Shown here: piece by piece, positions 1 to 8,729 of the stretch
Position numbering within the stretch: the first letter of the stretch is position 1
Layout of the letters: each line of letters begins with the position of its first letter
Assembly (NCBI GenBank): GCA_964503615.1
Contig: CAZDBA010000027.1
Span: 1-36,709 of the forward strand
Length of the DNA stretch: 36,709 bases
Origin: CAZDBA01 sp964503615
Lineage (GTDB): Bacteria; Planctomycetota; Planctomycetia; Pirellulales; Pirellulaceae
Reading direction: 5' to 3'
Program-made: the position numbers and the translations under genes
The notes under the pieces: model-generated
Databases searched by the model: none
What the model was told of the DNA's origin: nothing
What the model saw: only the letters and a program-made list of their open reading frames with translations

Positions 1-675
1 TAAGGTTTTTGATCAGATTTTTACGTGGCCCTCTGATCAACCACGACACGCCACCACTGCTTCCAGTATCCGGTCGATTCCAATTCGCCCCCTGAAAGTC
101 GATCAAACTTATGAAACAGGTCTGCAAACTTTAGACTAAAAAGGCGCATTGCCCTTACTCAATCATTTCCACGAACCGGCGGCTAGCGCCTTGCCGCTCA
201 CTGGGGCAGAACTGTTTCTTTCGATTTATCGCAATTATTGCCCCCGCGCCATTAGATACAAGGCTTTAATTTGCTCCATTTGTTTAGTCGGACGCCCCGC
301 TTCACCTCAGGTTCGCTCCAATTCCCCGGTTTTGACGCTGCATTACCTCTCGTATCTTGTAGATCGTCCAATCCAACTGCGCTGCGGAGGTCGGATAACC
401 CCGATCCAGACCCGGAAATGCCCCCAAATCGTTGGCGACTTTACATGCGTTTGGACTTGGTTTTGCCTGATGGATTTGACATAATCGCGGGTTAAGAATT
501 ACCGGAGTCCTCGCTCGAATACCTAATAGGTTCTAAATCGGCGTGATCTAAGTCGATTCAACTCCGTCTTAATTGATAATAAGTCTCCTCGATTGTGGCT
601 TTCCACTGTTGGCTAACCGAGGATCTAAATACAAAGTTGACACAGTAGATATATAAAGCGGACAAGGAGAATACG
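1..675. other. intergenic region without a convincing gene
   Basis: No frame here gives a protein that I recognise. The longer open frames (for example plus strand 149-484) run through a dispersed repeat at 173-201 and have no good ribosome binding site. A 42-codon minus-strand frame from 149 down to 21 starts with ATG and is Trp-rich near its end; it may be a small gene but has no other support. The last bases before 676 carry the ribosome binding site of the next gene. Confidence 0.5.
173..201 (-). repeat. dispersed 29-bp repeat, type A, copy 1
   Basis: This 29-base stretch is identical to 28446-28474 and is the exact reverse complement of 30636-30664. It contains GCGGC and GCCGC arms that can form a short hairpin. 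Here it stands alone, without the inverted partner arm seen at the other two sites, so it looks like a partial copy. Strand is given relative to the 30636 copy. Confidence 0.85.
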
Positions 676-1674
676 TTGGAAAAAATCTTGAATTGCAATG
701 GCTTGGGAGTTTCTGGTCGCCAAAACGAGATGATCGAGTTGGCTCTTACTCACAAATTCGATGCGGTCGAAATCGACATGGCTGACTTGCTGGGCCGTCA
801 TGGAGCTTTGGGCAAAGAGTTTGCCTGCCAGTTCCTGCAAAGCGCCAAAATGAAGATCGGTACGTTTCGCTTGCCAGTAGATCTGGATGCAGACGATGCG
901 ACTTACAACGAGCAGCTTGCCAGCATCGATACGGTTCTGGATTTGGCCGAAGAGCTGAACGGTACTCGCTGCTATGTAAAGATCGCTCCGACGCATGCTG
1001 AGCTTTCGTTCCAGGAGAATTTCGATCGTCACAGTTCTCGCTTGGCCGATTTGGCGCCCAAGTTTGCGGCGAAGTCGATCAAAATCGGTTTGGCTCTGCA
1101 AGCATCTGCGGATCAGAAAAAGCACGATTTTAAGTTCGTCCAAACGACTGAAGAGCTTTTGACTTTGGCCAAAACGATCGGCCAGCCAAACGTCGGCATC
1201 TCCTTGGATACTTGGAACTGGGTCGTTGGTGATGGTGCTAAAGATCAATTGTCTGAGCTTACTGCTGACCAGATTACCGAAATTCGTCTGGCGGACGTTC
1301 CTGCTGACGCTGACATTGCTTCGATCAAGCAAAACCAGCTTGCCCTAGCGGGCGAAGTCGAAGGCTCGATCGTTCCCGATGTCCTCAAGCACCTAGCTGC
1401 GGTTTCTTACGAAGGACCCGTTTGCATTTTGACCAGCTCCAGTATGTTGGGTGGACGGTCCAAGAACGCTGTGGTCGGTGGAATCGCAAAGCAGTTGAAC
1501 CGTTTGCTGATCGAAGCCGGTTTGATCGAAGGCGAATTGGAAGTTGAAGCCGAAGCGGAAGCAGAAACCGCCGAAGGCGAAGCGGCGGCCGAAGGCGAAG
1601 CAGCGACCAAAGGCGAAGCGGCCAAAGGCGAAGCGGCGGATGCCAAAGAAGAAGTGGCTGCAGCCAAGTCTTAG
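676..1674 (+). CDS. sugar phosphate isomerase/epimerase-like TIM-barrel protein with low-complexity tail
   Basis: The 332-residue protein resembles the xylose isomerase-like TIM-barrel (AP endonuclease 2) superfamily: it has alternating strand and helix pattern, an early EIDMADL segment, KIAPTHAE in the middle and a SLDTWNW segment typical of a barrel strand end. Substrate is unknown; family members isomerise or epimerise sugars and inositols. The start is TTG at 676, chosen because AAGGAG lies at 664-669, six bases upstream. After about residue 285 the protein turns into an imperfect repeat of Glu-Ala-Glu and Gly-Glu-Ala-Ala units, ending in Lys-Ser, probably a disordered tail and not part of the barrel. 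No signal peptide is seen, so it is likely cytoplasmic. The next gene is convergent. Confidence 0.75.
   Translation: MEKILNCNGLGVSGRQNEMIELALTHKFDAVEIDMADLLGRHGALGKEFACQFLQSAKMKIGTFRLPVDLDADDATYNEQLASIDTVLDLAEELNGTRCYVKIAPTHAELSFQENFDRHSSRLADLAPKFAAKSIKIGLALQASADQKKHDFKFVQTTEELLTLAKTIGQPNVGISLDTWNWVVGDGAKDQLSELTADQITEIRLADVPADADIASIKQNQLALAGEVEGSIVPDVLKHLAAVSYEGPVCILTSSSMLGGRSKNAVVGGIAKQLNRLLIEAGLIEGELEVEAEAEAETAEGEAAAEGEAATKGEAAKGEAADAKEEVAAAKS
1540..1665 (+). repeat. degenerate in-frame tandem repeat coding an Ala/Glu/Gly tail
   Basis: The DNA repeats imperfect units such as GAAGGCGAAGCGGC and GAAGCC/GAAGCG, coding Glu-Ala and Gly-Glu-Ala-Ala runs at the C-terminus of the isomerase-like protein. 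Unit length is a multiple of three, so copy number change would keep the reading frame. The same bases stay open in several other frames, which explains spurious overlapping open frames here. Confidence 0.7.
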
Positions 1675-1734
1675 CGCCAAATTTGGCCAACTTTGCTCAA
1701 TTTTGGCAAAGTTTGCCTTATTCAAATAAACCAA

Positions 1735-2772
1735 CTAACGAGCCAGGTGGCAGTGTTTTGCCAACTGGCTGTTTGTTTTTAATATCTTAAGACTACGGCT
1801 GGCGGCATAGATCTTATTGGCCGTTTTCCAGTAAGGACAGTCCAACAGGCTTTCGATTCGCCCAACGGATTTGACTCGACAGACCGAAAGAAAGCCCTTT
1901 TCGAACTCCAGTTTTTCGCGATAGATCACTTTCTGAAGCGGCCCCACAAACTCGCGCCAGTGTTTGTTAAGGAGCTCTCGTTCGCGTCGCTCTTGCACCT
2001 TTGAAAGAGGCCTTGTGAGTTTTGCCAATTGGAGATGTATGAATTCGCCATGCGGATCGCTCCTTTCGGAAAGATAGTCCGCGTAAACAAGCTTGCAATC
2101 ATCATCCTCCGGAGCGGCGAAAATGTCGGCCAGTAGTTGTTCTTGAAGGGTGAGCTGTTTTTCGGGAATCAACTCGAAAATCTCTTCGACCAGGCTGGCT
2201 TCTTTTGTTGACAACGTGTATCCATCGCGAAGATCTACTTGTTTGGATGCAATCCGCTCAATTCTTTCGTCCAGCCATCTAGTAATGAAACCAACGTTCG
2301 CGTTGTGGTTTTGGGTAACTGTAGGCAGCATCGAAACTGCTTTCGGGTCGATTGCTATTTTGAAACGTTTCAGTACCCGGCTCCAAAATTTTCGACTGAC
2401 GCCTGATTGATAGGGGAGATCGGCCATCCACTTAATCAATTTCCGATCGATGCGAGGATCGGCCTCCCACTCATTGATTATTTCCAAGCATTCGACCGCT
2501 TGGTTCATGGTGCCAGTGGGCACAAAATCAAGTAAGGGTGACAAGACTTCTGATTGTTCAGATCGTTTGATGACTTTTAGCTGCTCAAGGTCGATCCTTG
2601 CCCCGAGTTTAGATCTTGAACCGACAACATTCCCTAGCTTAACAATGCAGTCACCGACCCGTGTTGTGGGGTGCTTGCGAAACTGTTGTAAGAGTTTTTT
2701 AAGGGCCGCAGAGGAATCGTCATTTTCAATCGCACATTCCGCTTCTTGAAAAAGGTCTATGTTCGGTTGCAT
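1735..2772 (-). CDS. TIGR02996 domain-containing protein
   Basis: The 345-residue protein carries a TIGR02996 ('repeat-companion') domain at about residues 207-252, recognised from the LLADIFAAPEDDDCKLVYAD pattern followed by YLSERSDPHGEFIHLQLA. This domain is common in planctomycetes and myxobacteria, often beside leucine-rich repeat-like or WD-like segments, and its role is not known. The N-terminal 200 residues are helical and charged, without a domain that I recognise. There is no signal peptide or membrane segment. ATG at 2772 is preceded on the minus strand by AAAGG at a workable distance. The last codons overlap the terminator hairpin of the convergent upstream gene. Confidence 0.7.
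   Translation of the reverse strand: MQPNIDLFQEAECAIENDDSSAALKKLLQQFRKHPTTRVGDCIVKLGNVVGSRSKLGARIDLEQLKVIKRSEQSEVLSPLLDFVPTGTMNQAVECLEIINEWEADPRIDRKLIKWMADLPYQSGVSRKFWSRVLKRFKIAIDPKAVSMLPTVTQNHNANVGFITRWLDERIERIASKQVDLRDGYTLSTKEASLVEEIFELIPEKQLTLQEQLLADIFAAPEDDDCKLVYADYLSERSDPHGEFIHLQLAKLTRPLSKVQERRERELLNKHWREFVGPLQKVIYREKLEFEKGFLSVCRVKSVGRIESLLDCPYWKTANKIYAASRSLKILKTNSQLAKHCHLAR
1741..1780 (+). terminator. intrinsic terminator for the isomerase-like gene
   Basis: AGCCAG and TGGCA arms pair with TTGCCA and CTGGCT to give a long hairpin (about 1741-1770), followed by GTTTGTTTTT on the plus strand. It lies inside the last codons of the convergent gene at 1735-2772, so the 3' end of that coding region doubles as the terminator. 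A second perfect 8-bp hairpin (AACTTTGC/GCAAAGTT, 1689-1713) lies just upstream but has no T run. Confidence 0.7.
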
Positions 2773-3080
2773 GTATGGGGCCTTTTGGTGCTGAATCGTC
2801 GGTATCAGACTTTATCCAAATCTAACAAACGGGTGATGGGGAATTCCATGATAGCAGTGGATGTTTTCGTAACGCCGTTCTGCTCACAGGAAAACGGAAG
2901 CCGTTACCCAGCGAAGAATAGCGTCAATGTTAAACTTTGACGGTTATCGGGGTTCGTGAGACCTTACAGAACATAAAGTTCGCATAATCTGAATTAGCCA
3001 ATAATGTCCGACTTCCCTCACGGACGATAAAACCGTTGCAAGTTGACATAGTTCGGTGTTGCACCGCGTTTGAGGATAGC
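2773..3080. other. divergent intergenic region
   Basis: This region separates the minus-strand TIGR02996 gene from the plus-strand membrane protein gene and should hold promoters for both. TTGACA occurs at 3043-3048 but no good -10 box follows at the usual spacing and it sits too close to the start codon. I see no small gene or clear operator. Confidence 0.4.
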
Positions 3081-4928
3081 ATGAAAAACAAAGGTTCAGG
3101 AATTTGGTGGTTCATTGGGATCGCACTCGCTCTTGTTTGGGCATTCAGTGCAAACACCGATTCCGATAAGCAAAAAGCTACACAGTTGGATAACCATTCA
3201 GACGGATTTCAGTTGTTGAATCCGGGGCAAGTTCAAGTTCAGGCGCCCGATTTCCAGTCGCCGTCGCTGCCTTTGCATATGCAGCAACCACTGGAAACCA
3301 GCCCAGCAGTCAGGATTGCTGAGCCGGTTCGCACGCACGAACCTGACCTGCACATGACTCAGCAGCCAACTGAAACAGAGGAAGTTCTTCCGTTTGTGGA
3401 TTTGTCTGAAACGATGCCAGATCGCTTCGTCAACACAACAGCAGAACCTGAGATGCTGACCGAGTTGAAGCAAGCTCCTGAGTTTGACGAGCTGTCAGAT
3501 TTTAACGAACTTTCACAGCCTAACGAGCAACCAATGTTGCCAGCGACCGCTCCTTCAGAAGTTGCGGCATTCGAAGATGGCATGACCAACATGGACTTTG
3601 TCAACGTCTCGGCTCTGCCCGCAATTGATGAACTGGCCGAGCCGACTAAACCAAGTGTTGAGTCGTTCCCGGAAACTCCAGGTTCTAAAGTCGTATCAAA
3701 CCCATTCTTTTCGCAAGATGGTTCAGCCGCAGATGCCAGTCCATTACCTGGTGCCAACCAACCGCAAAAAATCAAGAACCAGTTTATCAATGAGATGGGC
3801 CAAGCGGACTTGTTCGCTGACCATAATTCGCAAACAGCTCCGACTCAAAAAGCTGAGGCTCAGTTTCGTGCAAGTACTGAAACAGAGTTTGCCAGCTTCG
3901 AAGACTTGAGAAACGATCAAGACCAGTGGGCCAGCGACATCGGTCCGGTCCAGGTAAGCGGTAACAATGGCGATCGTCTGATTGCGAGTGAAATCAATCC
4001 GATGGTCGCGCCGGGAGAAAATTTGCAATTGGCTCCCGCTTCCATTCAACGATGTGTCAACCATATCGAGCAGGGTAAATCACTTGCAAAACGCCGTGCA
4101 GCATTTGCGGCTCGTGAAGAGTTCTTTTCGGCCTTGCGAGTTATTGCCCAGTCGCATGACGCTCAAACGATGAGTAAGAGATACACCGCAGCGTTAACCC
4201 GAGCGGTAGTGGCTCTACAAGAGGCGGACGACTTCTACGCACAAGGAAACAACGGGATCGACGTTGATGTCTTGATGGTCGTCGAAGGGCACGAAAGCAA
4301 GATCATTCCAAAGGATATCGCTGGAAGAATGTCATCTCTGGCTGCGATCCAGACTTATTTTGACTACGCCCGCCAGAACTTTCACGCGGCACTTGGCGAA
4401 GGCCCTGTTGCCTCAGAAGCGTTGTATTCGCTGGGTAAGCTATTCACATTGTCTGCGACGCATCAGTTGTCAGGAAATCCTTTTGACTATGCAAAGTCAA
4501 CGGTCATGCACTACGCCGCTTTGGATTGCGATCCGCAAAATTATCGCAGCTCGAACGAGCTCGGAGTGTTGATGGCTCGCAACGGGCGACTTGAGAAATC
4601 TCGTGATCTATTGCGAGACAGTTTGATCGCACACCAGCATCCTGAAACGTGGCGAAACCTGGCCAAAGTTCACGAGAAATTGGCTCTGTCGCCGAACCCG
4701 GAGATGGCTCAAAACAATCGCGAACTGGCGCAGATGGCAAACCAAGAGTACAGCCTGGCTCTTCAACAAGTACCTGCTCCTATCAGTCGGGTTCAGTGGG
4801 TTGCACCTGAAGAATACAACGGTGAGCAATCGGCCAGTTTCAGTGAAGCCCGGGTGGCTGAGCTACCGCAACTGCCTGCGATCCAAGCACCGCAGAAAAG
4901 GTCTTTAATCCAGACACTGTTCCGTTAA
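3081..4928 (+). CDS. membrane-anchored TPR-like protein of unknown function
   Basis: I start this gene at ATG 3081 because the next residues form a clean signal anchor (MKNKGSGIWWFIGIALALVW), giving 615 residues. GAGG lies at 3072-3075, only a few bases upstream. Residues about 7-25 are a membrane segment. Residues 30-330 are rich in Pro, Gln, Glu and Ser and look disordered. From about 340 to 590 the protein is helical, with TPR-like units (for example ALYSLGKLF and SSNELGVLMARNGRLEKSRD). The likely topology is a short cytoplasmic N-terminus with the TPR part outside the membrane. The gene is followed after 115 bases by the polysaccharide export gene in the same direction with no terminator between, so a joint envelope role is likely. 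I do not recognise a named family beyond TPR-like. Confidence 0.6.
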   Translation: MKNKGSGIWWFIGIALALVWAFSANTDSDKQKATQLDNHSDGFQLLNPGQVQVQAPDFQSPSLPLHMQQPLETSPAVRIAEPVRTHEPDLHMTQQPTETEEVLPFVDLSETMPDRFVNTTAEPEMLTELKQAPEFDELSDFNELSQPNEQPMLPATAPSEVAAFEDGMTNMDFVNVSALPAIDELAEPTKPSVESFPETPGSKVVSNPFFSQDGSAADASPLPGANQPQKIKNQFINEMGQADLFADHNSQTAPTQKAEAQFRASTETEFASFEDLRNDQDQWASDIGPVQVSGNNGDRLIASEINPMVAPGENLQLAPASIQRCVNHIEQGKSLAKRRAAFAAREEFFSALRVIAQSHDAQTMSKRYTAALTRAVVALQEADDFYAQGNNGIDVDVLMVVEGHESKIIPKDIAGRMSSLAAIQTYFDYARQNFHAALGEGPVASEALYSLGKLFTLSATHQLSGNPFDYAKSTVMHYAALDCDPQNYRSSNELGVLMARNGRLEKSRDLLRDSLIAHQHPETWRNLAKVHEKLALSPNPEMAQNNRELAQMANQEYSLALQQVPAPISRVQWVAPEEYNGEQSASFSEARVAELPQLPAIQAPQKRSLIQTLFR

Positions 4929-4938
4929 TCGCAAACCA

Positions 4939-4958
4939 GCCTGTCAAACCAGACAGGC
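4939..4958 (+). other. perfect 7-bp hairpin between the two envelope genes
   Basis: GCCTGTC and GACAGGC pair around the loop AAACCA. No T run follows, so it is not a classical terminator. It may be an mRNA stability or processing element inside the two-gene unit; this role is inferred only from position. Confidence 0.45.
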
Positions 4959-5043
4959 AAACAATTCAATCGCCAGAAGCCTTGGCTTTTCGGCAAAGCA
5001 AAAACTCGTTCCACAACAAATAGCATTTCTCGAAAGAGACCCC

Positions 5044-6459
5044 ATGAAACGTTCATCCAACCAAACAATGCTCGCCGTAGGTTGTATCCTGGCAGTGGTT
5101 CTGGCACTTATGGTATTTGTGTTTGACAAAGACACAAACCAACAAGCAGTGTCACCTGTTGCCAAGCAAATCCCCGCGCGACCGATTACCCAAAGCACCA
5201 ACCTGGATTCCAGTGATACGATGGAGGCAGTTATCGACGGAACTGTTGTCGAGGAGGCTGGCCAAATTGCACTCTGTCAGGGTTATGAGTGTTCTCAGTG
5301 CATTAGTGGTGCACCGGTCGGTTACTCTGCCCCAGTCGACTATGCCGGCGGCTACGTAGAGAATGCAGGCGGCTTTGGATCGCGTCGAGGCTACGCTGAA
5401 AACGGCGATACTCGTTCGTTACTGGGAGTTGATCAGCACAGTGCTGGCCGATTTGGAGCCGAAGCACGGTGGAGAAATGAGCAATTTGTTCCTTGGGAAT
5501 CACGTGCTTATGGTGAATACATCGGGCCTTACCGTACGCCACACGTTCCTGAGTATCGTTTGCGAGTCGACGATGAATTGGAATTTGTCTATGTGCTTTC
5601 ACGACGTCAATCCCAGAACGCTTATGAAATCAATGTGGGTGACCAGTTACAGATTTTGTCGTCCGCCGATGATACTTTGAATCAACCTCCTCAGGGCAAC
5701 CAGTTTGGCGGTTTGGAAGTTCTTTCGGATGGAACGATCTCTCTTCAGTTGGTTGGACAAGTTCGCGCAGCTGGTAAAACAGTACGAGCTTTGCAGGAAG
5801 AGCTCAACGACCGCTACTCTTTGTACGTGAAAAAGCCAGCGATCGTAGTACAAGTCGTGAGTGCCAATACGCCGATTCGAGATTTGATCACCGGTGTAAC
5901 CGCTGTTGCGGGTAATGGTGGACAAGTTCGCCAAGCTTTTGTTCTCGCCGACGGAACCGTTTCGCTACCTTTGATTGGTACTGTCCCAGCGATCGGACTG
6001 AGCTTGAACGAGATACAAAAAGAGGTCGAGGCGCGTTATCGCCTATATGGAGTCGAAGGTGTTTCTGTAACTCCCACACTCGTCGAACGTGCACCTCGTT
6101 TTATCTACGTTGTTGGTGAAGTCGAAGACGGGGATCGTTTTGAGTTGACTGGTCCCACCTCCGCAATGCAGGCTATTGCATTGGCGGGCGGTTTTAACCA
6201 AGGCGGAAACTTGCGTCAGGTTATCGTGTTCCGTAGAGATGCGAACTGGAACCTGGTTGCGACTCGTTTGGATCTTTCAGGAGCGTTGTTCGGACGTCGC
6301 CCTCATCCGTCAGACGAAATCTGGCTAAGAGACGGCGATATCGTCCTGGTTCCCAAAAGACCAATCCAACGTTTGTCTGAAACGGTCGATCTGTATCTGA
6401 CTCAAACGCTTTACTCGATCTTTCCGCAAGAAGTTATATTTGACTTCAACCAGTTCTAA
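5044..6459 (+). CDS. polysaccharide export protein (Wza-like, Poly_export/SLBB)
   Basis: The 471-residue protein has an N-terminal membrane segment (about residues 8-26), a poorly conserved stretch with a short Cys-rich loop (CQGYECSQC, near residue 80), and then a Poly_export and SLBB-type region. The Poly_export start motif occurs twice, as PEYRLRVDDELEF and as YEINVGDQLQI. Further segments such as VLSDGTISLQLVGQV, LADGTVSLPLIGTV and FIYVVGEVEDGDRFEL fit beta-rich SLBB units, and DGDIVLVPKRP resembles the usual C-terminal end of this family. Members form outer membrane channels for exported polysaccharide. I see no lipobox, so anchoring would be by the N-terminal helix, unlike E. coli Wza. 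The partner tyrosine kinase and polymerase genes are not next door. It likely forms a unit with the TPR-like gene upstream. Confidence 0.85.
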   Translation: MKRSSNQTMLAVGCILAVVLALMVFVFDKDTNQQAVSPVAKQIPARPITQSTNLDSSDTMEAVIDGTVVEEAGQIALCQGYECSQCISGAPVGYSAPVDYAGGYVENAGGFGSRRGYAENGDTRSLLGVDQHSAGRFGAEARWRNEQFVPWESRAYGEYIGPYRTPHVPEYRLRVDDELEFVYVLSRRQSQNAYEINVGDQLQILSSADDTLNQPPQGNQFGGLEVLSDGTISLQLVGQVRAAGKTVRALQEELNDRYSLYVKKPAIVVQVVSANTPIRDLITGVTAVAGNGGQVRQAFVLADGTVSLPLIGTVPAIGLSLNEIQKEVEARYRLYGVEGVSVTPTLVERAPRFIYVVGEVEDGDRFELTGPTSAMQAIALAGGFNQGGNLRQVIVFRRDANWNLVATRLDLSGALFGRRPHPSDEIWLRDGDIVLVPKRPIQRLSETVDLYLTQTLYSIFPQEVIFDFNQF

Positions 6460-6483
6460 CTGGAATCGAATAGATAGGCCAAT

Positions 6484-6532
6484 GGCTGCTTGAACGTTCT
6501 CCAAATTGGAAACGGTCAAGCAGCCTTTTTTT
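6484..6532 (+). terminator. strong intrinsic terminator
   Basis: GGCTGCTTGA (6484-6493) pairs perfectly with TCAAGCAGCC (6516-6525); the loop holds a further short pairing of CCAA with TTGG. Seven T residues follow. It ends the polysaccharide export transcript. Confidence 0.93.
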
Positions 6533-6700
6533 CATGCCTCCTGCTTGTTTCAAGTTGCTTGAGGAACGAAATTTGTTTTCTGCGGCGAATCTATTCTGGC
6601 TTTGAGCGGGGATATAAGAGAAGCGTGCCCAGTGCAGGCCAACCTTGCAAGCTTGTTAAAACCGATTGGATAGACGATGTTTAGGCACGGATAACCGGTC

Positions 6701-7342
6701 TTAGTTTTCTTCCGCTTCGAACACTTTCTTAAGCCGCTCAAGATCTTTTTTGTAAACTTGCTCCAGACCGCCGGCGAACACCATTCCGCCCCAGCCATGT
6801 AGGACACGGCTCACAATTGGTTTGTTGGGAAGCTTGGTGTCCGAAGACCATCGCACTATCGTTTTGCCATCGGAGTCCTGAGACAGCTCGATGCGGCTGA
6901 CCATGCTCCGATTGGGATAGGCTGCGTCCTCATGTCCCATGGTGATCGATTCGTTGGTGACCGTTTTACTGATCCAGATGCTTGTCACTCCACGATGAAC
7001 ATGTCGCCAAGTGACCGATCGGCGATCGGCGCCAAAGTGGTGACTGGCAAAGTGGCTGTTGGCCTCAAAGTCCCAAGCGGGCGACCATTCTTTCCAGCGG
7101 TCCAGATTGACCAGCAAAGGGTAAATCTCATCGGGTGTCGCGTCGATCGTAATACTCGACTCCACTGAATAATCGCGTGGCATAAAGTAGCCGACCACGC
7201 AAAGGATCAGAAACAAAGTCAGCAGTACGAGAAAGATACGAAACAGCAGTTGAAGCCAAGTCGTACTTTCTTCTGTCGGAGGATTTTGACCTGAAGGTTT
7301 TCCGCTCATCGATTCAGTTTTCGATTCGCTTGATTTTGACAT
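6701..7342 (-). CDS. membrane-anchored SRPBCC (START/Bet v1-like) protein
   Basis: A hydrophobic segment (LLFRIFLVLLTLFLILCVVG) at about residues 32-51 is followed by a SRPBCC-type fold. The motif SITIDATPDEIYPLLVNLDR is typical of the family's first strand and helix, and KEWSPAW fits the following loop. These proteins form a hydrophobic cavity that binds lipids or other small ligands; the ligand here is unknown. Starts at 7342 or 7309 are both possible; I chose 7342, which gives 213 residues and a 29-base overlap with the end of the upstream DUF1080 gene. Neither has a strong ribosome binding site. The overlap suggests co-transcription and translational coupling with the DUF1080 gene. Confidence 0.75.
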   Translation of the reverse strand: MSKSSESKTESMSGKPSGQNPPTEESTTWLQLLFRIFLVLLTLFLILCVVGYFMPRDYSVESSITIDATPDEIYPLLVNLDRWKEWSPAWDFEANSHFASHHFGADRRSVTWRHVHRGVTSIWISKTVTNESITMGHEDAAYPNRSMVSRIELSQDSDGKTIVRWSSDTKLPNKPIVSRVLHGWGGMVFAGGLEQVYKKDLERLKKVFEAEEN

Positions 7343-8729
7343 CTTTAAACTCAACCGGGTCACTGTGTCCAGCAAAACCAAAATGTCCGGACTTTCTCAT
7401 CACGCCTGGATGAGGACGATCTCGTAAATAGCTTTCTACTGTAGAAACGTCGCAATCCAAGATGATCGTTCCATTCAATTCTACTTTGATCTTCGAGCCA
7501 ACGACGGTGACTTCCTGAAAATTCCACTGGTCAACAGGCCGCAAGTAGCCTCGATGAGCGGCCGCAATTCCATATGCGGAACCGTGATACTGGCGAGTGT
7601 CCAGATTTGCGAATTTGCTGTGTTCGCTGTCGAGCACTTGAAGCTCACACATGCCTTCGTAAGCAGTGTCCGCCGATCCGTCACCTCCGGGATATCGAAT
7701 CGCCAATCCATTATTGCCCCCTTCGGGTAAACGGAATTGGACTCGAACAGAAAAATCGGAGTATTGCTGTTTGGTGAAAATCGTACCGCCTTTATCTGGC
7801 TTGCATCTTAGCACGCCATCGTTGACTTCGTAGTTCTCAACCTTCCCCGCCCAGCCTTCGAAGTTGGAACCGTTAAAGATCGACTCAAATCCATCGTTAC
7901 CTTTTGACGCTAAAATCTCGGCGCATTCTTCCGCGTCGATCTCGCGAACGAAAATGTTTCGCCAACGGATTTCTCCACCATGCGTTTGCAATTGAATCGG
8001 GCCGTTGGCTGCTAACGGAACTTTTCGGTCCCACATGTTTTCCATGATTGCATGATCAACAACCAGTTTTTCATTCAACCATACACTGGTTCGTGATCCG
8101 ATCTGTCGAACGCGAACCGAGTTCCATTGTCCGAACGGTTTGTCGGCAAGCACAAGAGGATCTTTGCCGGGTTGGCCGGCGCTGTTATTCCAAAGACCTC
8201 CTGAGCCAAAGTTTGCACCGTGCTTCCACTTTCCACCTGCTTCTGTTGTGTCCCAGATTTGGACTTGAGGCGTGGCCTTGAGGTAGATGCCACTGTCAGC
8301 TTCTGCAACGGTTTTGTAATCAAGCATCAATTCGAAATCACGGAATTCGGAAAGTGTGGTAAGGTAAGGTCCTTTTCCCGCGTTCACAATTTCTCCGTCC
8401 TCGACGCTCCAGAACTCTTTCATCTCCGCGATTCCGTCTTCCATCAAAGCGGTTTGTTCATCCACGGGAAGGGCGCGGAACTTTCGTGGATCCATCGTTT
8501 TTAAAGCTGTCCAGCCCTCCAGATCGGCTCCGTTAAACAGTGCCGTAAAACCATCTGGTGCTTGAACAGAGGCTGTTTTGGAATCCTGAGCGACGCCCGG
8601 TTGGCAGGCTAAACACAGAATGAGCAGCGTTAGTGACCAGATTCCCCTGCCCTTTTCGAGGACGCCAGCGGAAGCGAAACGGTTGTTGATTCGACAAGCG
8701 TGTCGTCGAATGAAGTGCGAGAAAATCAC
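7314..8729 (-). CDS. secreted protein with two DUF1080 (3-keto-disaccharide hydrolase) domains
   Basis: The 471-residue protein has two DUF1080 copies, each opening with the family signature: FTALFNGADLEGW near residue 60 and FESIFNGSNFEGW near residue 280. DUF1080 is a concanavalin-like beta-sandwich, and some members hydrolyse 3-keto glycosides. Planctomycetes have many. The N-terminus (hydrophobic run IWSLTLLILCLACQ) is a signal peptide, so export is expected. The start is GTG at 8729, supported by AGGTGAT just upstream on the minus strand, which matches the Shine-Dalgarno consensus. Sequence conservation in both copies looks intact, so this appears to be a true tandem domain protein rather than a broken fusion. 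It overlaps the downstream SRPBCC gene. Confidence 0.85.
   Translation of the reverse strand: MIFSHFIRRHACRINNRFASAGVLEKGRGIWSLTLLILCLACQPGVAQDSKTASVQAPDGFTALFNGADLEGWTALKTMDPRKFRALPVDEQTALMEDGIAEMKEFWSVEDGEIVNAGKGPYLTTLSEFRDFELMLDYKTVAEADSGIYLKATPQVQIWDTTEAGGKWKHGANFGSGGLWNNSAGQPGKDPLVLADKPFGQWNSVRVRQIGSRTSVWLNEKLVVDHAIMENMWDRKVPLAANGPIQLQTHGGEIRWRNIFVREIDAEECAEILASKGNDGFESIFNGSNFEGWAGKVENYEVNDGVLRCKPDKGGTIFTKQQYSDFSVRVQFRLPEGGNNGLAIRYPGGDGSADTAYEGMCELQVLDSEHSKFANLDTRQYHGSAYGIAAAHRGYLRPVDQWNFQEVTVVGSKIKVELNGTIILDCDVSTVESYLRDRPHPGVMRKSGHFGFAGHSDPVEFKDVKIKRIEN

Noticed and set aside
149..484. 111-codon plus-strand open frame
   Set aside because: It runs through the type A repeat, has no recognisable protein character, and no ribosome binding site.
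625..660. Promoter with TTGACA at 637-642 before the first gene
   Set aside because: The TATATAA that follows is only about 8 bases downstream of the -35-like box, and normal spacing would place the -10 box in the ribosome binding site.
1385..1734. Overlapping minus-strand open frames opposite the repeat tail
   Set aside because: They are by-products of the GC-rich repeat, which lacks stops in most frames; their Arg/Leu- or Phe/Arg-rich composition is not protein-like.
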